From NCBI GenBank assembly GCA_009829735.1, contig CM020618.1, positions 13,994,568 to 14,058,567 on the forward strand: a stretch of DNA of 64,000 nt, written 5' to 3'. Each line of letters opens with the position of its first letter. The stretch's first letter is position 1. The notes under the pieces are model-generated. The model saw only the letters and a program-made list of their open reading frames with translations, was not told the DNA's origin and ran no database searches. Position numbers and translations under genes: made by a program. Of this stretch, positions 41,168 through 51,612 are shown in pieces. This DNA comes from Pyropia yezoensis. Its lineage: Eukaryota; Rhodophyta; Bangiophyceae; Bangiales; Bangiaceae.

Positions 41168-42678
41168 GAGACTGGGGCTCTCAAAGCCGTCTGCAACGCT
41201 CTTCCAAAGACTAAAAGGATATCAATTGCGCAGTGTCCACCATGTAGGAAGAAGCCGTCTGGCCCGCCACTTGAGACGCCGTCTGAGTGCCGGCTTCGAG
41301 ACTCGGAACCAAGCGCTTTTTAGAAGGCCACCTCCACACGGTCGCTCCGTCGCTCGTGCGGGTCCTCTCGGTCCCATGTTACCCCGTCGCGTCGACCCTG
41401 CACATGTCGCCATTCTGCCGCTATTCTATTCACACACACACACGCACACAAACACACACGGAAAAGCACCTGTACAGACAAACACAGGCGCGCACACACG
41501 GAATCTCAACGATAATCACGTCCGCCCATGCCGCCCCACCCAATGCTACCCTCCCAATGTCGCGCCCAACGCACTCCTAGCGCAAACGAAGGCGTCCCAG
41601 TGGAGTGAACAGCCGCAGGTCAACGCTCGTGCGGTGCCGGCAGCAAAGGCAGCACCCGATGCCACAGTGGCAGGCGTCTGCTCGCGTGCTACAGCAGCTG
41701 CGCCGGCATCAGTGACTCCGCCAGCGGCCCATGCCTTGCAGTTCCCGCTGCTCCCCCCCCCCACTGCCCAAGGGCGCCCGTTAACCGGCACCTGCACCAC
41801 GACATTCCTCACGCAAACAGCCATGAAAACAAAACTCACGCGCAATCACTCACACACACACCGAGCCCAAAACCCGCCTTGCAGCAAACCCCATCCCCAC
41901 CAGCGCCGAAAAGATGCCCACAGGAAGAAGCCAGCAGCGGATACAGCCGCGGTAGCAGCGCACGCAGCGGCGGCGGCGTCGTCAGAGGCCTCAGCGGCGG
42001 ATGCCGGCGCAATGGACGCCACCGGAGCACTCCCATCCGCGGCAGGTCCTGCACTCATCGTCGCTACACCCGCCGCGCCTGCTGCCAAAGAGAGCGCTGG
42101 AACATTGCCATTCGCCGGGGGGGACAGCTCCCAAATGGGATCCTCCTTGTCTTTGTTGTCCTAGTGCACTGCAGTCGTGCGGCGCGGCTTGACCGGTACC
42201 GTGCGGTTGACCACCGCCCAATTTTGATCCTTCCCATCGATAAGCAGCAACTCTCCGTCCGCGTTTCCGTGCACCATCAGGTAGAAGTGGAGACGGTGGG
42301 TTTCCATAAGCCAGCTTGGCCGGTGGTTCTACCGCTTGTAGTTCGGCTGCATATGTTGCCGGATTCATTTCATTAGCTCTTCTCGAACCTACAAGGCACA
42401 ACAAAGGCACAACAGAACAGACAAGCGGAAGAAGAAAGCAACTGCAAGTGGTGCAAGAAGCGAGTCAGAGAAGAGCGTCTCATCGAATATTGTTCGACAG
42501 ACTGAACGCAGTGCGACGCAACAAGCCTCGGAAGTACAGCGACACAATCTGCGCCGAATGGACGTGAGCAGCCCCTAACGCCACACTGGACACCACGCAC
42601 TTGACCTCACCCTCCCCACTGGAGCGCCCCCTCCAATCAACTCCATCTCCACAAAAACTAAGGGGTTAACAGCTGATG
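41168..42678. other. No confident gene
   Basis: Contains a CA-rich microsatellite near 41430-41460 and Ala/Thr-type low-complexity frames on both strands at 41600-42150. Nothing shows a domain. Confidence 0.4.
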
Positions 42679-43344
42679 CTAACGTATCTTGGTGGAATCT
42701 AAGGAGCAGTGACCCAGTAGCGCGCGGACAAAGCCAGGCTCGCGAACTTCTCCATTCACGATGAACGTCGCCTCACAGTTGATGTGGGCAAACATGGCAC
42801 GTATGGCAGCCACGATGCCTTTCGGGATGTCCGTGGACATGTTGTACGTGTCCATGTTGAGCCAAGCGACAGCCGCAGCGAGAGTCTTGTCTGGGTCCGC
42901 CCCAAACATGAAGGCCTCCTTCCAGGCTTTGACAGTGTGTGACGTCCTCGGCGTCGTCCACCTCTTGTCAGCTTCCCTGGATACCCTTGACGTTTCTATA
43001 TTTCTGCTCACCGCTTCCTCTGCTTTTTGCACGGACAACCCCAGAGTGGTCGCCAAGATTTGGTAGACCACCGCGAAGGTGTCGAGCTGCCCGAACCACA
43101 TGTCACCCGTAGTGATGGCAGTCTTGAACAGCTCCCCCAGCTTCACAGCATACGCGACTCAATACTTAGCAAGGCCGTCTTCAGCTGTCGCGCGCGCCTC
43201 TGGAGTCATGCCCTGGATAAGGGCAGCTCTTTAGCTCATTGACAAGAGTTGTCAACGCCTTGTTCTCCTCCCGCATGACCTCGAAGGCCGTCGTGTTTGT
43301 CTTCAGCTCCCGCAGGATGGCCTCATGCTTGTCCGCCGTGGTGT
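42679..43344 (-). pseudogene. Coiled-coil/helical protein remnant, family unknown
   Basis: From an ATG at 43344 the frame reads a coiled-coil-like start (ADKHEAILRELKTNTTAFEV, REENKALTTLVNELK). It then needs a one-base shift near 43230 and passes a stop at about 43158 to join a 155-residue open stretch ending at 42679. That stretch looks like folded helical protein: LGELFKTAITTGDMWFGQLD, AWKEAFMFGADPDKTLAAAV, IPKGIVAAIRAMFAHINCEA. Base composition is typical of coding sequence. No family is recognised. It could be the 3' end of the locus described at 43990-45079, separated by introns, or a capsid-like or accessory protein of a decayed transposon. The shift and stop argue for a pseudogene unless a small intron removes them. 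Confidence 0.4.
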
Positions 43345-43989
43345 TGACTTCCATACGAGCCTAGGCCAGAGAGCCTGCCACCCTGTAGCGTTCAGGCCTC
43401 GCGGACCCAACCCACAAAAACACACAGGAAATCACGGACAGGCCAGGAAGGAACAGGTAAGAGCCCTTGTGCTGTCCACTCGCCCGCCCCGGCAGAGACA
43501 AAGGTTTGAAGGACAAAAGCCCGAGGGAGCAAGAACGCAAAGGACTGTGGATCTTACAAGATGGCCCCTGGGAGACCCCGGAGCTACCCTCAAAACCCCC
43601 CCCCCCCTGGCCCCTGCAGGGGCCCTGAGCGAGGCTCCCCAGGGGACGTCCCCGGCGGGCCAAGTGCCAGCAAGGCACAGGCCGCTCACCGGGCCAACGC
43701 CAGCGCATTCCCTACACCGGGTGGGCACTGGGGCACCGGGGGTCACCAATTAATCCCCCGTCGCCTAAAACAAGCGAAAAGCAAGCAAAAATCCCCCCAC
43801 ACACAAGTGTCAATCCCCAAAAGAAGAACCAGGTGGAAAAAGGGGAGAGACGCGATAACACGCAATGAATACAAATACGAAAAACAAGCAAATGGCCAAG
43901 GGGGTCAGCACGCCCACAACCCGGGAAAGTCCTCCACTCCCGGGAGCCGATCGAGGCTCCGGGTGTGTCACCACAGACCCGGGTGACAT

Positions 43990-45079
43990 GGCCAAGTGTC
44001 CCCAGCCAGCGCAGGGCTCCACGTAGCGCAGCCAGCCGGGACCCAAGGCATCTACCCGAAGGATCGCCTGACCCCAAGCGGCCAAAACGCCACGCGCCCC
44101 GTGGCTGCGCGTGAGCAGCTCGGCCAGGCCACTTGCCAGGTCGATCCCAAATCTCGGTGCCGCCTCCGTCGCAGGGGCCGCATCTGGCCTGTCCGAGGGA
44201 CCCGCGGCCACGAGAGGCGCTCCAGCGGCTATGTCGGGCGCCTCCGCCGGATGGTGGTCACCACCGAGGGGGGGCTCGCCGACCGCAGTCTCGTCCGCAC
44301 CACCGGGATTTGTAAGGACGGGAGCGGCGGGCGCGGCGACTGCAGGTACTTCAGGCACAGCAGCGGAGCCCAACTCGGACGCAGCGCCTGACGCAGGCGC
44401 AGGCATGTCGCCAAGAGCATTGCTATGCGGGGAAAGTGAGGAAGAACAGGGTGGAGGGGGCGCTGCAGTGTAGGGCGCGGGTACGTTTGCAGGCCAAATG
44501 GCGACCGGCTGTCGCCGTATGGTGATTCTTCCGGCGCTTCGCCGCCTTCTCCGCCTTGAGCTTCTGCCATTTTGCACTAGTGTCCGCCATGAAAAAATCT
44601 TGGCGGAGCTCGATCTTGTCAGGTGCATGACACAACAGCTCGTGGAGTTCACTCGATCGTTTCGCTCCTTACAATGGCAGGACCATCCCCGGCGCGAAGT
44701 CCTGGGCCCGCTTCCGTACTCCCAAGGCCCTTTCAGCACGCGTAAGGGGAGTACTTGATTTGTTGTAGCCGTGGAAGTCGTTCATCAGCTGCCCGAAAGC
44801 AGCCATGGCTGTCGTTGATGCGTCATGGGGCAGCATACTTCCGATCCGGTCGAAGAATGGCTCCCAGTCGTGACGAGGCGCCGCTGCAGGAGCACCCGAG
44901 CTTGCTTCCCCTGCAGTAGTAAATGGAGATGGCTGCACGCCCTGTGCACTAGGATGCGCACACACACCGGACGCGCCCTCGGATACGGCGCGCCGCTGCG
45001 CGACGTCCGTCTTTGACCTCGCCTTGACGGCAGCCCAGTTCGCAGTTCCAGACAGGCCGTCCACCATGGGAGCATACAT
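43990..45079 (-). CDS. Putative multi-exon Ala/Pro-rich protein
   Basis: An ATG at 45079 opens a 136-residue stretch (SGTANWAAVKARSKTDVAQR, FFDRIGSMLPHDASTTAMAA, FGQLMNDFHGYNKSSTPLTR) that runs into a consensus donor, GTAAGG, near 44680. Downstream candidates are a basic or Glu-rich piece near 44570-44480 and an Ala/Pro-rich exon that begins at 44422 after the acceptor CCCCGCATAG and ends near 43990 (LAELLTRSHGARGVLAAWGQ). Exact junctions are not resolved and some frames conflict. The region lies among transposons and may be the 5' half of the same decayed gene as 42679-43344. No function can be given. Confidence 0.3.
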
Positions 45080-45640
45080 GGTCGCGGCGGCTCGGAACTA
45101 AGCGTCAGTGTACGACGACTGCAGTGTCCCAGGCAGCACAAACGCGCTGCAAGCTCAAGCAAAAACGGACCAGAATGATACACACTTGGAACATCGTCGA
45201 TCACCACTGCCACCAAACACGACAGCCGACAGTCACACGGGAGAAAGAACGCGGATAAGCACACGAAAACATATCCGATAAGCCAGGTATGTGCGTGCAT
45301 GCGTAGAGCTCCCCACGCTCTCAACCTTCCCTAGAGAGGAGCGCAGCACGTACCCCGGGTGCACTGTTGACACAGACGACCGACGGCCAAAGAGTTGTCC
45401 TCTCCCGTAGGCGGCCATCAAAGTCCATCACATGACTCCACATACAGCAAAGCCTCCCGCACAGACAGCATTCAGCCAATCCACGGCCCAGGTTGATATG
45501 TCGCGAGCCAATTCCAAAGGGAAAACATGTACATGTGCACAAAAACATAGTTCTGTCAAAATGAGGCGTCAGTCTTGGGATCAGTAGGGACAGTTATGGA
45601 GATATGCCGCTTATCGTGCACCACACACGCCCCTTCCATG
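45080..45640. other. No gene seen; left flank of the chromovirus
   Basis: Moderate-GC DNA with short frames only. The last five bases (CCATG, 45636-45640) resemble the five after the right LTR (CCACG, 54233-54237), a likely target duplication with one mismatch. Confidence 0.5.
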
Positions 45641-46179
45641 TGTAGCAGTACTCCCAACCACCAACCCCGAGTCAGGGAAGGAAGAGGAGTATTGCCGATA
45701 TCCCAACTTGGGACACCGGAAGCAAGCACCTCCACACAGCCGAACACGGAACTTGCGTGTGGTGAACGGGTCAGCTCACCAAGACACGAACAAGATGTGT
45801 CGGAGCCAGACGGTGTTTACTTGCTTGGCCAGCCAAGGTGGGCCCTCCCCGCCTTGCTGTCCTTCCTTATCAACCCTCCTCACACGCTCACGCAACCCCT
45901 CAAAACACTCAGAAAATGAACCCTCAAACAAACCAATCATATCACTCCACATGCAAAGCACTCAAAGCGTAGAAATCCGTCTGGCTCCCGTGCAAAAATC
46001 CCAAGAAACAAATACCAGCAGCATTACCCTGCTCTAGTATGTCGGAAGTCCTAGTCGAATTTCCGTCCAGAAGTCAGAAGTTTCACCATCGTGGGTCGGG
46101 TGAATTTCGACTTCCGGTCAGGTCCACTTGACCCGAATCTCCAAAGTATTGGTACCGAATTCCGGCCCAATCTCCCACA
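45641..46179 (-). repeat. 3' LTR (in coding orientation)
   Basis: 539 bp, TG...CA ends (TGTAGCAG at 45641, CTCCCACA ending 46179). By eye only two substitutions from the other LTR (in CAAG(A/G)CACG and CACCA(T/A)CG). Confidence 0.95.
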
Positions 46180-46192
46180 TTTCCCCCTTCTC
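46180..46192 (-). other. Polypurine tract
   Basis: On the coding strand GAGAAGGGGGAAA directly precedes the 3' LTR, the expected plus-strand primer for second-strand synthesis. Confidence 0.85.
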
Positions 46193-46599
46193 AAAAGTCC
46201 AGCCGTCCCGGTGGACGTCCAATCAGCTGCGAGTCGCAGTGACCGGGAGAGGAGGATGCAATTCCCGAGTCGGGATGCAAAGTACGGTGCATCGCTGGCG
46301 CCTAGCGTGCACCAGGGTTATGCCGGGGTTGCACTCGCGTCCGGCGGGGCCCTCCGGGAGAGGCAGTCCCTCTCCGTGGGGTGCGCTCTCTGCCCTAACC
46401 TGGGTAGAGGAGCCCCCTCCACGCGAAACAGGTGTGGGGGAAAGTCGTCCCCCACCTGGTCAGGGTGCTCCACGTGTGGACTCCCGTGTGGGTGGGCCCC
46501 CTAACCTGGGTGTCGGCGTTCCTCCGCCACACCCCCTGCCCCTCAACTGGAGGAGTAGGGCGTCGACGTTCTCACTCGGAACGTCGACCTGCACCTGCC

Positions 46600-47105
46600 C
46601 CTTCAGTTGGGGTACGGTTGCTCTCGGGGGGTCGGGTTGTGTCCCCCCCTTAGAGCTCGATCCACCCCCAGCTGGCTCTCTGCGGGGTGTTCCTCGCTCC
46701 TTTCCCCCCCCCTTCTAGTCAGGGTTGAGGGGTGTGCGCACCCCGAGTTGGGGGTGTTGCACTCGGTCGCCGGCGGTGGTACTCGGCCGCCGGTGCGGGG
46801 TCTTCTCTCCCCTTCGTGTGTGCGGGCGGGTGTATGTCTTCCCGCCGCTGCTCCCTCGCGTCGGCGGGTCTGTCTCTTCCCGCCGTGCGGTTTGTGTCGC
46901 CGCTTGGGGTGGTGTCTTCCCCCTCCCCGGCCCTGTGTCGGGCGTCTTCGTTGTCGGTGGGGGCGTGGGTTGTGTCCCCCCCTTGTTGCTCTTCGTCGGC
47001 GGGGTTGTGTTTTCCCCGCGCTGCCCCTTGTGTCGGGCTTCTTTGTTGTCGTTGGGGGGTGTGGGTCGTGTCCCCCCCCTGTTGTTCAAGGCCCAGGTTG
47101 AGTTA
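46600..47105 (+). repeat. Degenerate minisatellite with GTGTCCCCCCCTTGTTG-type units
   Basis: Blocks such as TGTGTCCCCCCCTTGTTG and GTGTCGGGC recur every 50-65 bp with drift. In sense (minus) orientation a 153-residue hydrophilic Pro/Thr/Lys-rich frame crosses it (47176-46715); on plus it is Cys/Val/Gly-rich. Neither frame looks functional. Confidence 0.65.
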
Positions 47106-47187
47106 ACCTGGTGGCGGTCAAGGAGGGGGAGCGGGTCGTATCTCCCCCCCGTGCTCAACCTCACCGAGTTGGTCAAGGTTATTCAAG

Positions 47188-48369
47188 ATGGCGGGTGAGC
47201 CGAGTCGGCCTTTGTCCCCGTCTCCGACGTCTCTGTCGGACAAGCGACGGGCGGGAGAGGAGGCCCTCGGGACTGAGGAGTCTCTCAGCCGGGGGTCGGC
47301 CATGGAGACGACTCGTCCCGGGCGAGGGTCGGAGGCGGCCTTTGTCCCCGTCTCCGACGTCTCTGTCGGACAAGCGACGGGCGGGAGAGGAGGCCCTCGG
47401 GACTGAGGAGTCTCTCAGCCGGGGGTCGGCCATGGAGACGACTCGTCCCGGGCGAGGGTCGGAGGCGGCCGCCTCAGCCGTCCCCGCTCCATCACCTCCT
47501 ACTGCCCCCTCGGCTGTGGTCCCACCGGGGGATGGGTCTTCCAACCCGGTGGCGGAAGGGGATGTGACTCTCATCCCCCGCCTTCCTGAGTCGCGGCTGC
47601 TACTCCCGCCGCGGCCCCGTCCTCCTATGGGGCCCCGAGCCTGGGCGCCTCCCAAGTCAGTCGGGGAGCTTCCCGACTGCAAGCTCAAGGATGTCTACTT
47701 GATCATCCCCGAGCCACGGCGGACCGACGTATGGTACCGCCAGCACGTCGGTACCCCAACCAGGTGACTCTACCTGATGGGGTGGTCTGCGACCTACCAG
47801 CGCTACTCTGCCTGGCGGACGCGCCTGAAGTCCAGGCGTTGTCAACCTCCCTCGCCATGGGTTCGGGCGTCGTGGAGATCGACGACACCCACGCGGTGGT
47901 GTCTACCGAGTGGTGTGCCCTTCCTCGTCCCTACCTGGGCGGAGAGGACGCCCACGCCCAACACGGTGTGGTGCGAGAGGAGTTCCGACTCCGGGGCTCC
48001 TCGGGCTTCCTCATCCACGGGTCGCGGGTGGAGTTCACCCACGTACCTCTGGAGGAGCGTGAGCACCAGTACCCTCTTCTCCCAGGGTGGTGGGAGTGGG
48101 CATATGGAACGCTAGAGTCAGCGGTCGAACGACTTGTTCTTTTCTCGGCGAGAAGAGTGGTGTGTGTTCTTCTCGTTTTGTATTGTGCCATAGTCGGCCT
48201 TGTTAGTAGAGAATCTTTGAAGAACCATGGTATGCGTTTGTACTCATGGTTGGCTTGCCGCTCTGCTCTGACTTGGAGCAGGGACTTCATCCCCCGACGT
48301 ACGAATGCTACGTCGGCGTATAGATATGCCCGCAGCCTGGCAGTATCTACGGACCTTCTCTACTGGTAG
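47188..48369 (+). pseudogene. ORF antisense to the chromovirus, membrane-protein-like, broken
   Basis: Plus strand, opposite to gag-pol. It starts at ATG 47188 (MAGEPSRPLSPSPTSL). A 130-bp tandem duplication (47207-47466) shifts the frame because 130 is not a multiple of three; the frame after the second copy continues what the first copy began. It reads on as VGELPDCKLKDVYLIIPEPR to about 47745, where a second shift is needed. From there to the stop at 48369 it reads TLPDGVVCDLPALLCLADAP, GVVEIDDTHAVVSTEWCALP and FLIHGSRVEFTHVPLEE, followed by a hydrophobic helix VCVLLVLYCAIVGLV near the C terminus. The last 126 bp overlap the end of pol. Composition looks like real protein. Antisense ORFs downstream of pol are known in some plant LTR elements; homology to those is not established, nor to envelope proteins. 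Confidence 0.5.
47207..47466 (+). repeat. 130-bp tandem duplication
   Basis: 47207-47336 and 47337-47466 are identical by eye (both start GGCCTTTGTCCCCGTCTCCG). The unit length causes a +1 shift in the antisense ORF. Confidence 0.95.
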
Positions 48370-50229
48370 GTCCTCTACAAACTCCCATGTGTCGGAAGTT
48401 GGTCCATACCCGAACCACCTGACTCGGAGCATGAGTCGCCCCGACTCATCGTATCCGTGTCCGACAAACTTGTCGAACACCGCCTCCAACGGTTTATTGG
48501 AGGAGGTCGGCAAGGATGGGACTTTCCATGCTTGCAAGGCCCTTTCCCTAGCGGGATCTCCCTCTGGGGGTTCGGGTGCGCGAGTCGCGTGATTCCCATT
48601 TATCGTCCGGATACCATCATCACTCTCGATGGTTAACCGCCGTCCATCCGTCTTAAGGATGTAATATGGTCCCAGAGTTTTGCAGACCAATTTCCCTCCC
48701 TTATTGTCGTGGGAGTTGACATAAATCCAATCTCCAACTCGGAGCGGATCGCGACGATGTCTGACTCGGACATCGAAGTACCTCTTGTAACGAGCTTGGG
48801 CCTTCTCCATAGTAGCCCGGACAAGGGGTATAATCTCCTCCAGTCTCTGGAGTAGGGAGGCTTTCGCCTGACTCGGTGTTTGAGTCGAAGTCTCACCCTC
48901 TGTCTGGGTGAGACGCTCCACAGCTACTGACGGAAGTCGTCGGGGGCAGACGAAGGCAAACGGTGCCTCTCCCGTACTACTGTGTACCTGGGAGTTGTAT
49001 TCTGTCACGAGTAGTGACGCATAATGAGCCCATGTGACTACATGGTCATGGACATAGTGACGCAACTGGCGCACTAGAGTCCTGTTGAATCGTTCCACCT
49101 GCCCATTAGTCTGGGGGTGGTAAGGGGTTGCGAAATTCGTCTGCACCCCCAACATCTTCATGACTCCCTGATACAGGACGGACGCAAACTGTGGTCCGTT
49201 ATCCGAAAGGATAGAGTCGGGGATGCCATAACTGGCAACCCAGACGTCGAGTAACTCACTCAGAACGTCCACGGCTGTGATATCCTTGAGTGGGGATACC
49301 CGTGTGAGCTTAGTAAAGCGATCACACATCACCAGAAGGTACTCATATCCTTCAGGTGTTCGTGGTAGTGGACCGAGTAAGTCCACTGCTATCGCTGCAA
49401 ACGGCTCTGTTGCAGGAAAGAGTCTCATGGAAGAAGTCTGCCGGGACTCCATGAGTCTATTCTTTGCGCAAGTCGCGCATGCGGCTACATACCCGTACAC
49501 ATCAGCCACGAGTGATGACCAATAGTACTTCTTGCGTAGGGTCTGATACATCCTCGTAGACCCTGGGTGTCCACCCAACGGTGAGGAGTGCTCCCGTTGG
49601 AGGATACTCTTGCGTAACTCCTTGGGGACGACGACTTGCTTGTCCCCCTGGGTATATCCCTTACGGCAGAGTATGCCGTTGTCATTCAGGAAGAACCGAG
49701 TCGGTTGAGCCTGGTCGAGCTCCTTCCTGAGTCGTCGACAAAGTTTGTCGCTCTCCTGTGCCTGGACAAACTCATCCAGAGACACGGGTAATAGCTTGGC
49801 CATGCCAGGCATCCTCGGGTCGAGGACAGTTCCGGAGCGAGTGGTCACTGCCACATGAGGGAGTTCCTCAGGGATGGGGGAAGAGTCTTTCCCATCCGTC
49901 GGTATGCGAGACAACGCGTCCGCAACCGCATGCTTCGGGCCTGGCCGATACTCAACGTCATAATCGAACTCAGCGAGGCAGAGTCGCCATCGATTGAGTC
50001 GGTTATTCGTACAGGCTGTAGTGGTGAGTATCCACTTCAGAGCCTTGTGGTCACATCGAATGAGGAACTTCCTTCCTTCGATGTATGGCCGTAGCATGGA
50101 GACTGCCCATTCTACGCCAAGACCCTCCACCTCCGTCACAGAATAGTTCTTCTGGGCGGGTGAGAGTCCCTTACTGAAATAGCCAACGGGTAAATACTCC
50201 CCCGAAGGCTGTTGTTGGAGTAGCAACAA
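48244..50229 (-). CDS. pol: Chromovirus pol: RNase H, integrase, chromodomain
   Basis: 660 residues in one frame ending at 48244. RNase H comes first (YFSKGLSPAQKNYSVTEVEG, CDHKALKWI, DALSRIP). The integrase zinc finger follows (HSSPLGGHPGSTRMY, then CATCAKNR), then the core triad: AIAVDLLGPLP, ILSDNGPQFAS, TPYHPQTNGQVERFNRTLVR. The C-terminal chromodomain reads FVGHGYDESGRLMLRVRWFG then TWEFVEDL, the mark of chromoviruses, which target integration to modified chromatin. This part looks intact. It is in a different frame from the upstream reverse-transcriptase piece, with a one-base shift at about 50228. There is no own start codon, so it must be expressed as part of a longer polyprotein. Confidence 0.93.
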   Translation of the reverse strand: MLLLQQQPSGEYLPVGYFSKGLSPAQKNYSVTEVEGLGVEWAVSMLRPYIEGRKFLIRCDHKALKWILTTTACTNNRLNRWRLCLAEFDYDVEYRPGPKHAVADALSRIPTDGKDSSPIPEELPHVAVTTRSGTVLDPRMPGMAKLLPVSLDEFVQAQESDKLCRRLRKELDQAQPTRFFLNDNGILCRKGYTQGDKQVVVPKELRKSILQREHSSPLGGHPGSTRMYQTLRKKYYWSSLVADVYGYVAACATCAKNRLMESRQTSSMRLFPATEPFAAIAVDLLGPLPRTPEGYEYLLVMCDRFTKLTRVSPLKDITAVDVLSELLDVWVASYGIPDSILSDNGPQFASVLYQGVMKMLGVQTNFATPYHPQTNGQVERFNRTLVRQLRHYVHDHVVTWAHYASLLVTEYNSQVHSSTGEAPFAFVCPRRLPSVAVERLTQTEGETSTQTPSQAKASLLQRLEEIIPLVRATMEKAQARYKRYFDVRVRHRRDPLRVGDWIYVNSHDNKGGKLVCKTLGPYYILKTDGRRLTIESDDGIRTINGNHATRAPEPPEGDPARERALQAWKVPSLPTSSNKPLEAVFDKFVGHGYDESGRLMLRVRWFGYGPTSDTWEFVEDLPVEKVRRYCQAAGISIRRRSIRTSGDEVPAPSQSRAASQP

Positions 50230-50621
50230 CCGAGTTGGTCGTAACTTGCGTCCACATCAACGATGTAGTGAGCCCCCGGTCTGGGGATCGCTAACACCGG
50301 TGGGTTGCAGAGGAGCTCTCGCAACCTATCAAATGCTTCTTGCTCCGGGGGTTTGGGAGCATCCAAGCGCTTGGGCATCTTGAAACTTACCAAGTGGTTC
50401 AACGGTGCAGACACTTTGGCATAGTTCGCCACAAAGCGTCTGTATACGTTACACATACCCAGGAAGCTCCTGAGTTGTGTCTGCGTCTGAGGGAACTTCG
50501 CCCGACGGATGGCCATGAGGTTCTTCTCATTGACCAGAATGCGACCTGGCCGGACTATATGGCCGAGGTACTCCACCTCATTACTAAAGAGGTGACACTT
50601 CGTAGGTTTGAGTGTTACTCC
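50136..50621 (-). pseudogene. Residual reverse transcriptase (thumb/connection) only
   Basis: Begins abruptly at about 50621 with GVTLKPTKCHLFSNEVEYLG, the end of the palm, then HIVRPGR, TQLRSFLGMCNVYRRFVANY and DRLRELLCNPPVLAIPRPGA to the start of RNase H (DVDASYDQLG). Everything before it, normally about 200 residues with the catalytic YxDD, is absent. The upstream protease frame runs into this sequence in another frame and stops. Without the palm no DNA synthesis is possible, so the copy depends on enzymes from a relative. Confidence 0.88.
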
Positions 50622-51574
50622 TCCGGGATGTTCTCCCGATGTACCGTCGGCGACTTAGCCGTCGATGAACTCGATTGGTCGGCAGAGTCTGCCGTCCCAA
50701 TATTTTTCCATTGCTGTTGAGTCACAGCAACGACATTCCTCTCAAAGGTAGAGATCGACGCGATCTTCATGCCTCCGGGGAGTCGTCGAGGCTCCTCCGA
50801 CTTGTTGAGGACCACCACCCACCAAGTTTGGTCATCCTTACAAGTCATGGGGCCCCATGCAACTTGCACTTGGTGAGTATGATAGACTCGGTCCACGGGG
50901 GAAACGAGTCCATTCCCTCGAAACCGTGTACGTACTCGCACAAAGGTCCTTGATCGGGGCGGGACTAACGTACCCTTACATACTCGTACATGGGTCGTAG
51001 AGCCTCCACCCTTGGGAGAGTTTTCCCTAGGTTGATGAGTCGTAGGGGAAACAGTCCTCCCTTTACGCAATATGGGGACAGTCTCTCCATTACGCATTCG
51101 GATTACCCCTTCCGGTCCACAGACGGCCGGGACATGGAGGTCCAGATAGTCAGTTCCCAGGAGTACGGGGACTGACATATTGGAGACTACTCCAAAGTTC
51201 ACCTGCGTCTGGTAGAACCCAATGCAAACAGTCAATGCAATAGACCCAACAATGGGGAGGAGTCCCCCATTGACATCAAACATACGCCACCCGGGTGAGC
51301 CGTCGGGACTCACATCCGTCCCCTCTGGCAAGAAGTCTTGCCTAATGAGAGAGGCAGCAGAGCCTGTGTCGACTATGACACGAGAGGTAAACTCATATCC
51401 ATCCTGCAGCCAGAGTCGAGCTGCGACCTGGTAGTTACTCCCTACCAGCACTGACACAATCCGACTCGGGTCGTGCTTCTGAGGAGTGACCTTGTCTCTA
51501 GGCCTCACCCCTCGAGGTCGAGTCAGGACCTTCACTCTCCCATGGGTCGGTGAGTGTGAAGCAACCCGCTTCAT
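50615..51574 (-). CDS. Chromovirus aspartic protease
   Basis: 319 residues from ATG 51574, 38 bp after the gag stop and in a different frame. The retropepsin active site VIVDTGSAASLIRQDFLP is clear near residue 70, with the second signature region VPVLLGTDYLDLHVPAV near 145. It cleaves the Gag-Pol polyprotein. The frame ends at 50615, just past the deletion junction. How it is expressed relative to gag (reinitiation, frameshift or decay) is not visible. Confidence 0.85.
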   Translation of the reverse strand: MKRVASHSPTHGRVKVLTRPRGVRPRDKVTPQKHDPSRIVSVLVGSNYQVAARLWLQDGYEFTSRVIVDTGSAASLIRQDFLPEGTDVSPDGSPGWRMFDVNGGLLPIVGSIALTVCIGFYQTQVNFGVVSNMSVPVLLGTDYLDLHVPAVCGPEGVIRMRNGETVPILRKGRTVSPTTHQPRENSPKGGGSTTHVRVCKGTLVPPRSRTFVRVRTRFRGNGLVSPVDRVYHTHQVQVAWGPMTCKDDQTWWVVVLNKSEEPRRLPGGMKIASISTFERNVVAVTQQQWKNIGTADSADQSSSSTAKSPTVHRENIPEE

Positions 51575-51612
51575 TACCGCTGGAGCCTTTGGGTCAGTCT
51601 TAGTCCCAGCGG

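Noticed and set aside
47207-47466. The tandem repeat as a CRISPR-like array
   Set aside because: Two long direct copies with no spacers, inside a eukaryotic retroelement.
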